Assembly (NCBI GenBank): GCA_024867545.1
Contig: JANFNE010000005.1
Span: forward strand, 62,001-126,000
DNA from: Phytopythium helicoides
Lineage: Eukaryota; Oomycota; Peronosporomycetes; Pythiales; Pythiaceae
DNA length: 64,000 nt
Reading direction: 5' to 3'
Each line of letters starts with the position of its first letter. The stretch's first letter is position 1. The position numbers and the translations under genes are program-made. The notes below the pieces were generated by a model. It did not search any database, was not told where the DNA came from, and saw nothing but the letters and a program-made list of their open reading frames with translations. Below are positions 45,964 to 56,351 of the stretch, one piece after another.

Positions 45964-47663
45964 TCACCACCGCGAGCGCCGCTCAAAGTCATCTGGCATC
46001 GAGTCCCAGCGACTACGACGGCCACCCCGATCGGGGCCATTGTGACGAGGAGGTGCGTTATCGTAGTTCTGGTGGAATCGCGGCGATGGTTCCTGATGGT
46101 ACCGATCGAACCGAGACGGCGGCTCGCGGCTTCTGTATCCTCCTCGACCTTCTTCCTCAACCGCTGTATACGAGTTTGGAGGTCCACGCTGCTCGAAGCG
46201 ATCGTACCTATCTTCACCAAACCGCGGAGATGGCGCATCGCGCGACCACTTTGGGTTCTGAGGCTCCAGGCTGTGAGAGTGCACTAGCTTTGCACGCTTT
46301 GGCGACTGGCCCTCGTCACGATAGTACCGATTATTGTCACGCTCGTGAAAACTTCCACTGCTACTATGACGGCGCATCAAAGGCGCAGGCGGCACCATTG
46401 CCGGGTCCCTCCCGTACGCCTTTCGGTAGTCACTCTTGGCTGTACTCGGACTGTACTCACCCCCGCGGTGCTCAACACCGGCGTACGTGTTTGAGAACAC
46501 GCTGCTGGAGTGATGTCCACTTGCAACGTAAGCAGCACGCTGCTCTTCGAGCCGCCGTTTCTGCAGCGCTTCGGCCTCAAAGCATATCTTGAATAACCGC
46601 TCAAGCGCGCGGCACTGTGCATCCATGGTTTCCTCGCTGACGGCTGTCACTTTACCGAATAGATCCATGCTTTCGACGGCGCGTGCGTGGCTCAGCAACG
46701 CCTCACGCTTGGCGCTTTGATCTTCCAGGTTCGCTCGATATTGCTGCACGTGGTCTCGGCTGCGATCAACATCAAGGTCGTACACCTGCTGATCCACCAT
46801 ACTCCAGTCGATGGCGCCCGTCCGTGGGAGACTCAGCTCGTTCTCATCTTCGAGGTCCTCAGCAGCGCTTGACTGATCGTTGTCGTCAGCGTACGCGGCG
46901 TACGCCTCGCACGCCTGATGAAACGCCTCAAGACTCGACTCTAGCTGGAACATTCGGTCGCTGAGCAGATCGGCGCTAATGGTAGCACTCACCAGGTCCT
47001 GCAGCTTCTGCGCCATTCCGGCGGTCGCCGCCGACTCGGGAGCTTCGGGCATACCGTCCAGCACGCGTTCAATGGCCGCGTCCGTCACCATTTCCTTCAT
47101 CAGGGCCTCGTTGGACGACACGCCAGTCTCGTTCCCGTCCGCGTCCACCATCATCACCTCCGGTTCCGGCTCACTGCAAGAACGTGCACATATGAGTCCG
47201 TTAGTCCGTTGGGAGCTCGTTGGTCGCCAACGCCGAAATGCACTCACACAGCGGGCTTGCCCGCGCAGACGCGCTGCAGCATCTCTAGGTCTGCGGGCGG
47301 AACGACGCGGCGCTCGGCCCAGATGCCGACGACCTTCATGAGGCAGCGCTTAACCTTCTCGTGCCCCGCGCGCATGACGAACTCGGCGGCCGCGAGCAGC
47401 TGCGGGATGAACGCGGCCGTGACCGAGCGGCCGAACTTGCGCGCGCCGACCTGCAGCGCCTCGTTGGCCACGTACAGGTACACGACCTGCTGCGAGGCGT
47501 CGGGCTCCTCCTGCAGCAGCGCGAGCCACTCGCGCGCCATGGCGTCCATCTCGGTGCGGCGCTCCAGCATCCAGTGGGCCGCGCCCTGAATGCTCTGCTG
47601 CGTGACTTTGGCGGCGCGCAGCAGCTCGCGCAGGCCCTCGGCGGAGTACGGCTCGACCCCCAT
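45964..47663 (-). CDS. CID-domain protein, RPRD1/RTT103-like
   Basis: Two exons, complement(join(45964..47173,47248..47663)), give 541 aa across a 74-nt phase-2 intron. Residues ~5-135 form a CTD-interacting domain: LRELLRAAKVTQQSIQGAAH, QQVVYLYVANEALQVGARKF and VKRCLMKVVGIWAERRVV, the helical pattern of proteins that read the phosphorylated C-terminal tail of RNA polymerase II. A helical coil region (about 170-330) follows, then a basic Arg/Tyr/Pro/Ser-rich tail ending twice in RRSRW. RPRD/RTT103 proteins act in transcription termination and CTD dephosphorylation in the nucleus. The start is the first ATG, directly before the first CID helix. Confidence 0.85.
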
Positions 47664-47909
47664 GGGGCTCTAGCGGCGGCGCGGGAGGCGGGCGGACAGG
47701 CAGGCAGGCACCTCGGCGGCTTCCACCAGTCACCAAGGAACCGCCAGGCTGGTCGTTTGAACAGGCGGAATGCGGGCGATCTGGGGAGCGGATACCGATG
47801 CAAAACCGGTATGCTAACGGTATGGGGCGGAGCACCACGTTGAAGTGCGGGGGCGATGACGTCTGGAAATGTACAACTTGCTGCGTTCATTTGTTAGCGA
47901 GGACTGCGA

Positions 47910-48741
47910 CTATCCGATGGTGCCCAGGGCCGGGAACTTGCAGATTGGGCACTCGGCCTTGGTGCGCAGCCACGTGTCGATGCACGAGGGATGGAAGTGG
48001 TGGAAGCACTGCAGCATGCGCACGGGCTCGGCGACGACAAAGTCGGCAAGACACACGGCACATGTTGACGCCTCGGGCGAGCGCAGCATGCTCGCGCTGT
48101 CTCGAAACCGTGGACGCAGCGTCAGATCTTTGATGAGCGGGAGTCTGTGGCGGAAGAGCGCAGCCAGCGTACCTGACGGGCACGATTGGCAGCCGGTCGA
48201 TCTGCTGCTGCGAGGCGCCCGTGTTCTTGCGCGCGTTGAGCTCCTCGAGCCGCAGCAGGCGCTCGTAGTCTGGCGTTCAGCGCAAGATAGTCAGTTCTCT
48301 CTGTGCAACTCCACACGTAGAGAGCTCCAGCCAAGTCGTGCTCGCTCGCACCATTGCTGTCGAAGTCTCGGTTGCTCAGCAGCAGCTGCAGCGTGTCGCG
48401 GTCGAGCTGCTCGTAGACCGCGCGGCTGATGCGCAGCACGTTGCGCGCACGCTGCTCGTGCTGCAGCCTCGGCTGCTGCCTCCCCTGCCGCCCAAACAGC
48501 GCGAGCTCCAGCAGCGAGATCAGCGCGTAGATGCCCAGCGGCAGCACTGTACGTAGCCCCCCACGAGTCCACCGCACGTCAGTCTCCTCCCACTTTTCGG
48601 ACGCCAGCAGCTCCGCCACGCACGCGCCATGAGCAGCGAGAAGCTCGAGAGCGGCAGCTCGCGCAGCGCCAGCGCCGCCGCGGGCACCGCGAGCGCGGCG
48701 GCCGCCGCCATGGCGCGGCCGGACGACCACGGCGCGCGCAT
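47910..48741 (-). CDS. Membrane-anchored RING-H2 E3 ubiquitin ligase
   Basis: Four exons, complement(join(47910..48096,48173..48269,48352..48546,48624..48741)), give 198 aa with introns of 76-82 nt. The N-terminus is hydrophobic (MAAAAALAVPAAALAL; LLMALLPLGIYALISLLELA), giving one or two membrane spans. A cytosolic linker (LLRLEELNARKNTGASQQQ) leads to a RING-H2 finger: CAVCLADFVVAEPVRMLQCF, HHFHPSCIDTW and CPICKFP. Cys/His spacing is complete (C-x2-C, C-x-H-x2-H-x2-C, C-x2-C). The protein ends soon after the RING. It shares a 227-bp divergent promoter with the Ras-like gene that holds three ACCGGT sites. Confidence 0.8.
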
Positions 48742-48968
48742 GTGGAGTGGCGGTGCTGCGTGTGTGGCGAGGCAGTAGTACCGGTATGAAACCGGTGGCG
48801 CGAGGAGGAGCCAGCGTCCTGGTGACGGGAGAGTCTGATCAGAAAACCGGTATTTGTCGTTTGTGCGTGGGTTGTTCTCTTTTTTTTTGTTCCGAGCCCC
48901 CCTTCCCGCCCGCCACTTTCCTTCGGCCGACAAGCGCGCGTGGGCTTCGCGTCTCTCCGACAGGCACC
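48742..48968. promoter_or_regulatory. Divergent promoter, RING-H2 / Ras-like genes, with ACCGGT sites
   Basis: This 227-bp region drives two divergent genes. ACCGGT occurs at 48780-48785, 48791-48796 and 48846-48851, the first two as closely spaced repeats (ACCGGTATGAAACCGGT). CCACTTTCC at 48913-48921, 48 bp before the GTPase ATG, fits the oomycete initiator. Confidence 0.45.
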
Positions 48969-49929
48969 ATGGGCGACAACCGCGAGTACAAGCTGGTGCG
49001 CGTTAGCAGGGCGCCGCGCGAGAGGGACGCGCGGGTACTAATCGCGTGAGGGCGCGCAGGTCGTGCTGGGCAGCGGCGGTGTCGGCAAGTCGGCGCTCAC
49101 CATCCGCCTCGTCACGGACAACTTCCTCGAGGACTACGACCCGACCATCGGTGGGTGGCGCTGCGTTACGAGCGCTGAGAGTGGAGGACGCTGACGGCTG
49201 TGACGTTGGTGCGCTTTGCGCGAGCAGAGGACAGCTACCGCAAGCAGACGACCATTGACAACGCGCCGGCGCTGCTGGACATTCTCGATACGGCTGGCCA
49301 GGAGGAGTACACTTCCATGCAGGACCAGGTGCGCAGATGACAGCGCAGCGCCGCGCTCGATAGGCTTGCGGAGCTAACGAAGAGTGTCGCGCGCGCAGTG
49401 GATGCGCGAGGGCAAGGGCTTTCTGCTCGTGTACAGCGTTTCGAGCCGCAGTTCGTTTGACGACATCTCGGCGTTCAAGGACAAGATTCTGCGCGCCAAG
49501 GACGTGGACAGCGTGCCGATGTAGGCTCCTGGCAGATATGCCTACTGCAGAGAAGAATCTCGGACTCACCGCGCACTTTCGGTGTACGCAGTGTGCTGGT
49601 GGGCAACAAGTGCGATTTGGAAAGCCAGCGGCAGGTGTCGACGGCCGAGGGCAAGGAGCTCGCACGTCGATGGGGCTGCGCTTTCATGGAGACGAGCGCC
49701 AAGGAGAGAGTGCGTCAACGTTTGCTGCAGCTGGTGACTCAGTTAGTGACTTCTGCGACCTGCCGACTGACGTGGATCCTGTCGTGCTGTCGTGCAGATA
49801 TTCAACGAAGAGTGCTTCTACCAGGTCGTGCGCGAGATTCGGAAGGCTGAGCGCCCAGCGCGCGTCGAACGCCCCGCGCCTGCCCCCAAGCCAGTCAAGA
49901 AGTCGGGCTTCAAGTGCACCATCCTATAG
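48969..49929 (+). CDS. Ras/Rap-family small GTPase
   Basis: Six exons, join(48969..48995,49060..49150,49228..49328,49399..49520,49592..49709,49798..49929), give 196 aa. All G boxes are present: GSGGVGKS (P loop), DYDPTIEDSYRKQ (switch I/effector loop of Ras/Rap type), [18 protein letters not shown] and ETSAK. The protein ends CTIL, a CaaX box whose final Leu predicts geranylgeranylation, so it is membrane-tethered. Gly at the positions equivalent to Ras 12 and 13 is intact. It probably signals at the plasma membrane or endomembranes; assignment to Ras, Rap or Rheb within the family is open. Introns are 64-88 nt, and the gene is intron-rich for the window. Confidence 0.92.
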
Positions 49930-50770
49930 AGCTCCGCCGCCCCCGACGGCGCCCGCCCCCGACCCCCGCCCCAAAACAAACCCACAGCGCTCCCTCGTTA
50001 TGAGTCTGCATGTCGCCTCGCTTTCCTGCTTGAATGTCACACTCTTTCCCCCATCAACGAAAGTCGTATGTGGTCTTTGGGGCGTTCCTGACGAAGTATC
50101 AGGATTCACCGAGTTTGAAATGGAAAACAAAACAAAACACAAAAATCTTTCTTTCGTTCGCGCCAGAACCAGTTGAAGCTGTCGTGGTGGTGCTCCTGGT
50201 GGTTAACAGCACAGGAGCTCGTACACACGCAGCCTTACAATGGGACGTTTTCGTTCGAGCCATCCTTCGCACTCGAAATGATCCTCATTCGCGTCGTCCA
50301 TTGATGCATATGGACTATGGCGGACCGAGGACGGAACGGCGTTTCAAATCTACGCTTCCATACTTCGAAGGTACGCCCCCACCAGCGTGAGGGATTATTC
50401 ACGACGACGTTACAGCAACAAACGTAGAGCACGTCCCGCGACAGTGGGGAATATGGTATCGTTCGACTTGACGCTTGCGCAGTAGCCGCGGTATCAGCCG
50501 GTCGGCGAACTGCTGCATACCCGAATGGGTGCAGTTACAGCTCAAGGACTGATTTGCACGATGCTTCAAGCCATTTAACACATGTCGGGCGTTCACATAA
50601 TGTTGCTAATGTAATGATCGTTACCAACTCGACCCACATCTCTCTCCTCTTCCTCTTCTCTTTCTCTCTCACTCTTCCTACTGCAAGTGAACAGCACACA
50701 CAGGCTCGAAGACTTCCAGCCAGCCAGCCAGTCACAGACGCCATAATGCAACATAAGCCGATCCGCTCAC
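49930..50770. other. Convergent intergenic region
   Basis: The 3' flanks of the Ras-like gene (+) and the response-regulator kinase gene (-). It includes C-rich sequence right after the GTPase stop and a CT-rich tract at about 50640-50680. I see no gene. Confidence 0.4.
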
Positions 50771-53548
50771 TCACGACGAGATACCTGACTGGTACTTGAC
50801 GCGGTAGTTCACAAGGTTCGGCGGCGCGCTCGGGATGTATTGTGACAGCCACGACACCATCTCAGCCTCGGATGCACCAAAGTCGTCGCGGAAGATGCGT
50901 AGTAGTCGCGGAAGAGTCACCTCGCCTGCCTTCTCGTCAATCTGTACAAACTGAGAACAGTACTTCTCTACCTGCTCCTCCAGCTCGGTATCAGTTCGTC
51001 CAGGTTTCAGAATTGGGGACTCACCGGCGGCCGGAATGGCCTCAGCACAGTCAATCAGCACCAGTAGGGATCGAGGGTCACGAATGTGAAGCCGGAACTG
51101 AAGCTTGGGGTCTTGGGCCTGTAGCTGTCGCTCCCAATAGTTGGACGGAGGCTTCCGGTTGCATCTCAGAATACCGTGCTTAATGTCGCCAAGCGTAAAG
51201 TCGAAGCCGCCGATAGAATACGCCACATCTTTTTCGAATGCCTTGTACTGCCCGGGGTTCTGCGGGAATCCAAACTCGATGAGTCCGTGGAGAACCATCG
51301 TGTTGTAAATATTGATAAAGAAGGGCTGGCGCTCGTGCTTTGGTAGACTTGCAATGTCCACTTTTTGAAGTCGAGCTACAAGCTTCAGGAAGCGACGGTA
51401 CTGCCGGCAGACCGGCGAGTCGAACATGTCGTCTCCAATCGTACTTGAGCTCTGCTCGAGCTCACTCATCGACCGGAAGCTACTCGACAGACTGGGTCCT
51501 CGGCTCGCCGTGGGGAACCCAGTGCAGAAACCTCGAGGGAAAGATTCGTGCTTCTGCAGCTCAGCTATCTGCTCGCGGACACGAAGACAAGCTTCCATAG
51601 GACCAAGCTGCTCCGATGTAGTGCACATGTACTTGGTATTGAGCGGCGTAAACAGTTCGTCAACTTGGAATCGCAGAAAAGTGCTTCCTGACTTTAAGTT
51701 TGGCTTTACCATGTTCTCGGCATACACAAGATTTAGCACACCGGTCTGCAAGTAGTTTGCGATAAGTTCCGATGCTTCCTTGTCTGTCTTCGAGAACTTC
51801 TCCAGAAGAGTTTGTGTCAGACCGGATGCTGATACACAGGCCGAATAGGTCGTAAACAGCCCAACGCGCATGTCCGCCACCTTAATCTGTGACCGAAGCT
51901 CGTCAGCAAAGGTGTCATCTAGCGGATCAGCTGAAGAGTCCTCAGGAGTTGACAGCTGCTTAAAATTGCTGTTGTTTTGTTGTCGAATAACTGGGTCTGC
52001 CAGTCCAATAGCCACGGTCGCGATCGCAGAGCTACGCAATGCACCGCGGTCGCCGCCACCGTAATTGCCGCGGTCTGCGGAAAAATTCATGCCAGCGTTG
52101 CTCGAGGCATCACTACGGCTCGACATCGGCGACGCTCGGTCCACGTCGCTTCCTGAGTATCCTTCATGGCTAGCAGGGCCGCTGCCAGCATTCGGTGCCT
52201 CATTCGGGTTTCGGCGCCGGTTGCCAGGAGACGCGGGCGACGCGCCAGCATTGTTGCTGTAAAGTGACGGCTGATGCAGCTTGGCCTCAAGCTCAAGCGC
52301 TTCTTGGAACTCTGCAACATGCTCCGATAAGAACGCCTGGATTGGGGCCTGCACAAATGGGAAGCGGCAAATGTCTTCGATCGACGGGCGCTTCGATGCG
52401 TCCTGCTGCAGCATGAGCTGCACAAGCAGACGCAGTTCGCGAGAGAACGTCGGGTAAATAGGCGGGAAATCGCCCTTGCAAATCTTGGTAAAGATCTCAG
52501 GAAGAGTTGAGGCTTCAAAGGGGCGGCGCAGCATGATCATCTCGTACAAGATGCACCCCAGTGACCAAATGTCCGACTTCTTACCGTACGGCTCCCCACG
52601 GCAAATCTCTGGTGACATGCTCTCGGGTGTACCGCATGCCGTGTTGGCGGTATCGTCGCCCGCAAGCGCTTTCGAGATGCCAAAATCGCCGAGCTTGACG
52701 ACGTTTCGGTGCGTCAGGAAAACGTTCTGCGCCTTGAGATCGCGGTGGAGTACGTTCTTGCCGTGGATGTACGCGACGGCAAGTACAAGCTGCGCGAACC
52801 AGCTCATGATAACAGGTTCCGGGAACGGCCCCATCTTTTCGCGGGCACGGAGCTTGACGAGCTGACGCAAGTTTCCGCCGTCCGAGTACTCCATGACGAT
52901 GTTGAGTTCGTCATCGGCGAGGAAGTGGTCGTAGAAGCGCACGATGTTGACGTGGTATAGCGACTTGAGCAGGATAACCTCATTGTCGGCCTGCTTCCGG
53001 CCGTTCTCAGAGATTTGCGAGAGGCGCACGCGCTTGACGGCGACGACGGCGCCGTCGACCTTGCGGCGCGCGAGCACGACCGTACCGTGGGTGCCCTTGC
53101 CGATAGTGCGGATGACCTCGAGGTCCTGCCACATGCTCTTGTTGGACGTGTACTCTCTGCGCCTGCCGAGCCAGACGTGGCGCACGAGCGTCTTGGCCGT
53201 GTTGACCTGAATGGGCTTGATGAGGTAGTCCTTGGCGCCCTTGCTGAGGCACGAGGTGACGACGTCCATCTCTTCGTTGCTGGAGGTCATGACGACGGGA
53301 ATGTGTCCAAGCAGCTGGCTGTGCTTCTTGATCTCGTCGAGCAGCTCGATGCCCGTCATGACTGGCAGCATCACGTCGCAGAGCACGAGGTCGAAGCGCG
53401 CGTGCTCGCGCTGCAGCGCCTCGAGCGCCTGTCGGCCGTTCTCGACCGCGTGCACTCTGTATCGGCAGGACTTGAGGATGTCGATGGTCGCGATGCGCGT
53501 GAACTCATCGTCCTCGACCACGAGCACCGTCACGTCCGACGGGTCCAT
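50771..53548 (-). CDS. Response regulator - Ser/Thr kinase - DEP - DUF547 fusion protein
   Basis: A single exon encodes 925 aa. Residues 5-125 are a receiver domain with the acidic pocket Glu12-Asp13-Asp14, phosphoacceptor Asp58 (LVLCDVMLP), Thr88 and Lys111 (LIKP), all residues needed for phosphorelay. Residues 143-398 are a NEK-like Ser/Thr kinase: GKGTHGTV, Lys172, HRDLKAQN, DFG at 288-290 and a SPE in place of APE. After a Ser/Asn-rich linker come a DEP domain (about 555-645) and a DUF547 domain (KHERQPFFINIYNTMVLHG). The kinase would be directly gated by a two-component input. DEP suggests membrane targeting. No break or intron is visible. Confidence 0.92.
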   Translation of the reverse strand: MDPSDVTVLVVEDDEFTRIATIDILKSCRYRVHAVENGRQALEALQREHARFDLVLCDVMLPVMTGIELLDEIKKHSQLLGHIPVVMTSSNEEMDVVTSCLSKGAKDYLIKPIQVNTAKTLVRHVWLGRRREYTSNKSMWQDLEVIRTIGKGTHGTVVLARRKVDGAVVAVKRVRLSQISENGRKQADNEVILLKSLYHVNIVRFYDHFLADDELNIVMEYSDGGNLRQLVKLRAREKMGPFPEPVIMSWFAQLVLAVAYIHGKNVLHRDLKAQNVFLTHRNVVKLGDFGISKALAGDDTANTACGTPESMSPEICRGEPYGKKSDIWSLGCILYEMIMLRRPFEASTLPEIFTKICKGDFPPIYPTFSRELRLLVQLMLQQDASKRPSIEDICRFPFVQAPIQAFLSEHVAEFQEALELEAKLHQPSLYSNNAGASPASPGNRRRNPNEAPNAGSGPASHEGYSGSDVDRASPMSSRSDASSNAGMNFSADRGNYGGGDRGALRSSAIATVAIGLADPVIRQQNNSNFKQLSTPEDSSADPLDDTFADELRSQIKVADMRVGLFTTYSACVSASGLTQTLLEKFSKTDKEASELIANYLQTGVLNLVYAENMVKPNLKSGSTFLRFQVDELFTPLNTKYMCTTSEQLGPMEACLRVREQIAELQKHESFPRGFCTGFPTASRGPSLSSSFRSMSELEQSSSTIGDDMFDSPVCRQYRRFLKLVARLQKVDIASLPKHERQPFFINIYNTMVLHGLIEFGFPQNPGQYKAFEKDVAYSIGGFDFTLGDIKHGILRCNRKPPSNYWERQLQAQDPKLQFRLHIRDPRSLLVLIDCAEAIPAAGESPILKPGRTDTELEEQVEKYCSQFVQIDEKAGEVTLPRLLRIFRDDFGASEAEMVSWLSQYIPSAPPNLVNYRVKYQSGISS

Positions 53549-55613
53549 GCTGGCTCGTCCGCCCGCAGTCTTCTCGGCTCGTTCCTCGCGCGGAGCAGCA
53601 GCAGCAGCAGCGTCGACGTCAGCGTCAGCGTCAGCAGGCGGCGGCGGAGGCGGAGGCGCGCGCGACGCGGGGGGATCCGGCGACTGGCGGGGCCCTCGGC
53701 TGGGCTTCTCGCGGCGGCGGCGGCGGCTTTTCTCACGCCGTCGGGCCTCGCTTCCCTTGCGACTGACTCGGGCTCACTATGCCGCCGCGCCCTTGCGCCA
53801 GCGAACCTTCCAAATCCGCCGGAAAAAAAAGGACCGTCACTCCCGGGAGGGGGGACGAGCGCGATACAGTACCGTGGCCGCCCCGGTTAAGTTCGATCCC
53901 GCGGACGAAGGGGCCTACTGCGCGCTGATTGGTTGGAAAATCAGCCACCTGACGCCGTGCAGAGACGGGGATGAAGGCGCTACCGGCACCAAACCGGTAG
54001 AGAAATATTTACCGAACTCGTCGGCGTCAATGTGTTTACTACGAGATTACATGCACCAGTTGTTGCGGGAAGCAGCCGCGGAAAGGGCACGCACGACGTT
54101 GAAGCTCTGAAATGCAAATGGGTCCCCCACTCTACGGTACACCCACGCACCCACCGCTTTCCATTCACTGCCGTCGATATGGAGAGCGTGCTACATGTAT
54201 CTACTGTACACCGAATAGCGAACGGCGCCGAAGCTCAAAAACCGCGCCTGGCATCGACAATGTATTGCAAACGCGGCGGCGCTCAAAAATCCATGGATTG
54301 CCCGGCGGAGCCTCGCGCCTGCGCGCCTCGCCCACAAAAACGGCGTTCTGTTGGACACGACGGAATCAGCCTCGTTGGCTCCAGCAGCATCATCACGGTG
54401 ATCATCGCTCGCGTATCTTCAAGGGCTGTTTGAAAATCCAGCCTGAGCGCGCACGCGGCGGTTTGTACTGTAGCGAACGATGAGGGAGAGTGGCATGGCG
54501 CACGTCAGTGACGTGGTGCGTTTAACGCGCATTTTAAGCTAGGCGCGCGCTGATTGGCGCGTTCGGGGCGCTGTAACGGGCAAATGAGCGTGCGCAGAAC
54601 ACGGCTCTTCAGCCAATCAGCGCAAAGGGTTCATAAATGACAGTGAACCATACCGTAGACAAAAAAGAAAAGCGTTGACAAACATCCTAGCACTGAGATT
54701 GAGTATGCAGTGCTGCTTGGATCAATGAAAAAAACGCGTGAAAAGATATGCGATTTGCAATGGATTGGCTGCGCCAAAAAGACGCGCTAAACTGGCGGGC
54801 GTTGCGATTACACTGCAACAAGGAGGGAGAAACATGCGGGGTCGATGAACGTCGCCGTGTCATCGCAGACGACCCGAGCCCCCCAGCGCACCAGAGCGTT
54901 CGTTCAGTTTTGCCAGCGCACCAAAACATTGTTCGAGAACGCTGCTGGCGACACGCCCGTTTTCCAGCGGATCGGTGTTTATTTTTGCCACATTTGTGAA
55001 TGCGAGCTAGCCGCATCCCCCCTCCATATAGTCAATTCAAGTCGGCTGGAGGGTGTTGCACACATCTGTTTTTGGCAGTGCCGTAAAAGCCCCGAACCCG
55101 CTCGCGCCGCTGGCTACCAATCTCTCGCGCCGAGTATGCCGGCGCCGTTTTGCCCATTTCGACCTTTTTTACCTTTACCGTAGGGGAGGATGCGTCGCTT
55201 ATTGTTCTTCGCGCTCGTCCTTCCCTCTTTCCCCAATTTCAACTGCAAGCCGCTCCACCAAAGCCAACGAGCGTAATAGAGATAGCTCGAAGAGGGGGGG
55301 GGGAAGAGCTTTTCGCATACTGAAACCAAGAGTCTCCATGACGCCCCATGACGCCTCGGCCATCGGAGCCTTCATTGTTGAATTTGCCTGCTCGAGCTCA
55401 GCCGCCCGACCCGCCCGTTGCGAGTGCCACTGCGCCGCCCCCGCGTGTCTCTCGCCTCTTCGACTTGGCTCTTCTCTACGAGCCGCATCCTCTGCGAAGC
55501 AAGCGCCCTCGTAATCCCGGAGTGTTGGTCCGGCCGCGTGCTGCCTGCGTGCCGCTCGCCTCACTCGCGCTTTCGCCAGACCGCGTTGAAGCCCCCGCCG
55601 CTCGACTAGCAAC
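53549..55613. other. Long divergent intergenic region with inverted CCAAT boxes
   Basis: Two kb between divergent genes. ACCGGT occurs at 53993-53998. CGCTGATTGGC near 54548 and its complement GCCAATCAGCG near 54612 form an inverted pair, and CGCTGATTGGT is at about 53926. A G9 run lies near 55296. Frames across the region look non-coding. The FCP1-type leader probably starts in the last 200 bp. Confidence 0.4.
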
Positions 55614-56351
55614 ATGAGCGCCACCGTCGCGCAGTACCCCGTGGAGCCGCGCGTGTCCCGCGCCAGGCTCGTGGACGACGTCGCGCCCGTGAAGCGCGTG
55701 CGTGTAGCGACCACCGCGGCTTCGGCCGCGCCTGTCAACCCAGCCGAGCCGCAGGAGCGGTTAGCGCTCGTGCTCGACATGGACGAGTGCCTCGTGCACA
55801 GCAAATTCTTCAGTGAGGTCGAGTACCGCCAGAGCGAGTACCGCCCCAGCGAGCTGCGCGAGTACGCCGACTCGTTCGAGATCGAGATGGATGACGGCGA
55901 GCGCGCCGTCGTGTACAAGCGCCCAGGGCTCGACGCCTTCCTCGAGGAGGCCAGCAAGCACTACGACGTCTACGTGTTCACGGCCGGGCTCGAGGCCTAC
56001 GGCAAGCCCATCCTCGACATGCTCGACCCCAAGGGCACGCTGCTGGCCGGCCGCTTCTTCCGCGAGTCGTGCGCGCAGCGCAAGGGCATGTTCCTCAAGG
56101 ACCTGCGCGTCGTGCGCCAGGACCTGTCGCGCGTCATTCTCGTCGACAACAACCCCGTCTCGTTCCTCATGCAGCCGAGCAACGGCATCCCCGTGCCCAG
56201 CTTCTACGATGATGCCAGCGACCGCACGCTCGAGTCGCTCACCAAGGTGCTCGCCAGCTTGCGCGAGGCCGAGGATGTGCGCCCGCGCCTTCACCAGCTC
56301 TTCCGTTTGGCGGACCTGCTGGCTGAGCACCAGCGGCTAATCCTGTCGTAA
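55614..56351 (+). CDS. FCP1/SCP-like HAD phosphatase
   Basis: A 245-aa single-exon protein of the FCP1-homology (NIF) family. The catalytic signature is LVLDMDECLVHS with Asp55 and Asp57; the usual Thr of DxDxT is Cys59 here. Further family words are VYKRPGLDAFLEEASKHYDV, VFTAGLEAYGKPILDMLDP, RESCAQRKGMFLKDL and VILVDNNPVSF, so the fold is complete. Relatives dephosphorylate the RNA polymerase II tail or, in the Dullard group, lipid-phosphatase regulators. No transmembrane helix is seen, which favours the SCP-like soluble group. The N-terminal 45 aa are disordered. Confidence 0.9.
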   Translation: MSATVAQYPVEPRVSRARLVDDVAPVKRVRVATTAASAAPVNPAEPQERLALVLDMDECLVHSKFFSEVEYRQSEYRPSELREYADSFEIEMDDGERAVVYKRPGLDAFLEEASKHYDVYVFTAGLEAYGKPILDMLDPKGTLLAGRFFRESCAQRKGMFLKDLRVVRQDLSRVILVDNNPVSFLMQPSNGIPVPSFYDDASDRTLESLTKVLASLREAEDVRPRLHQLFRLADLLAEHQRLILS

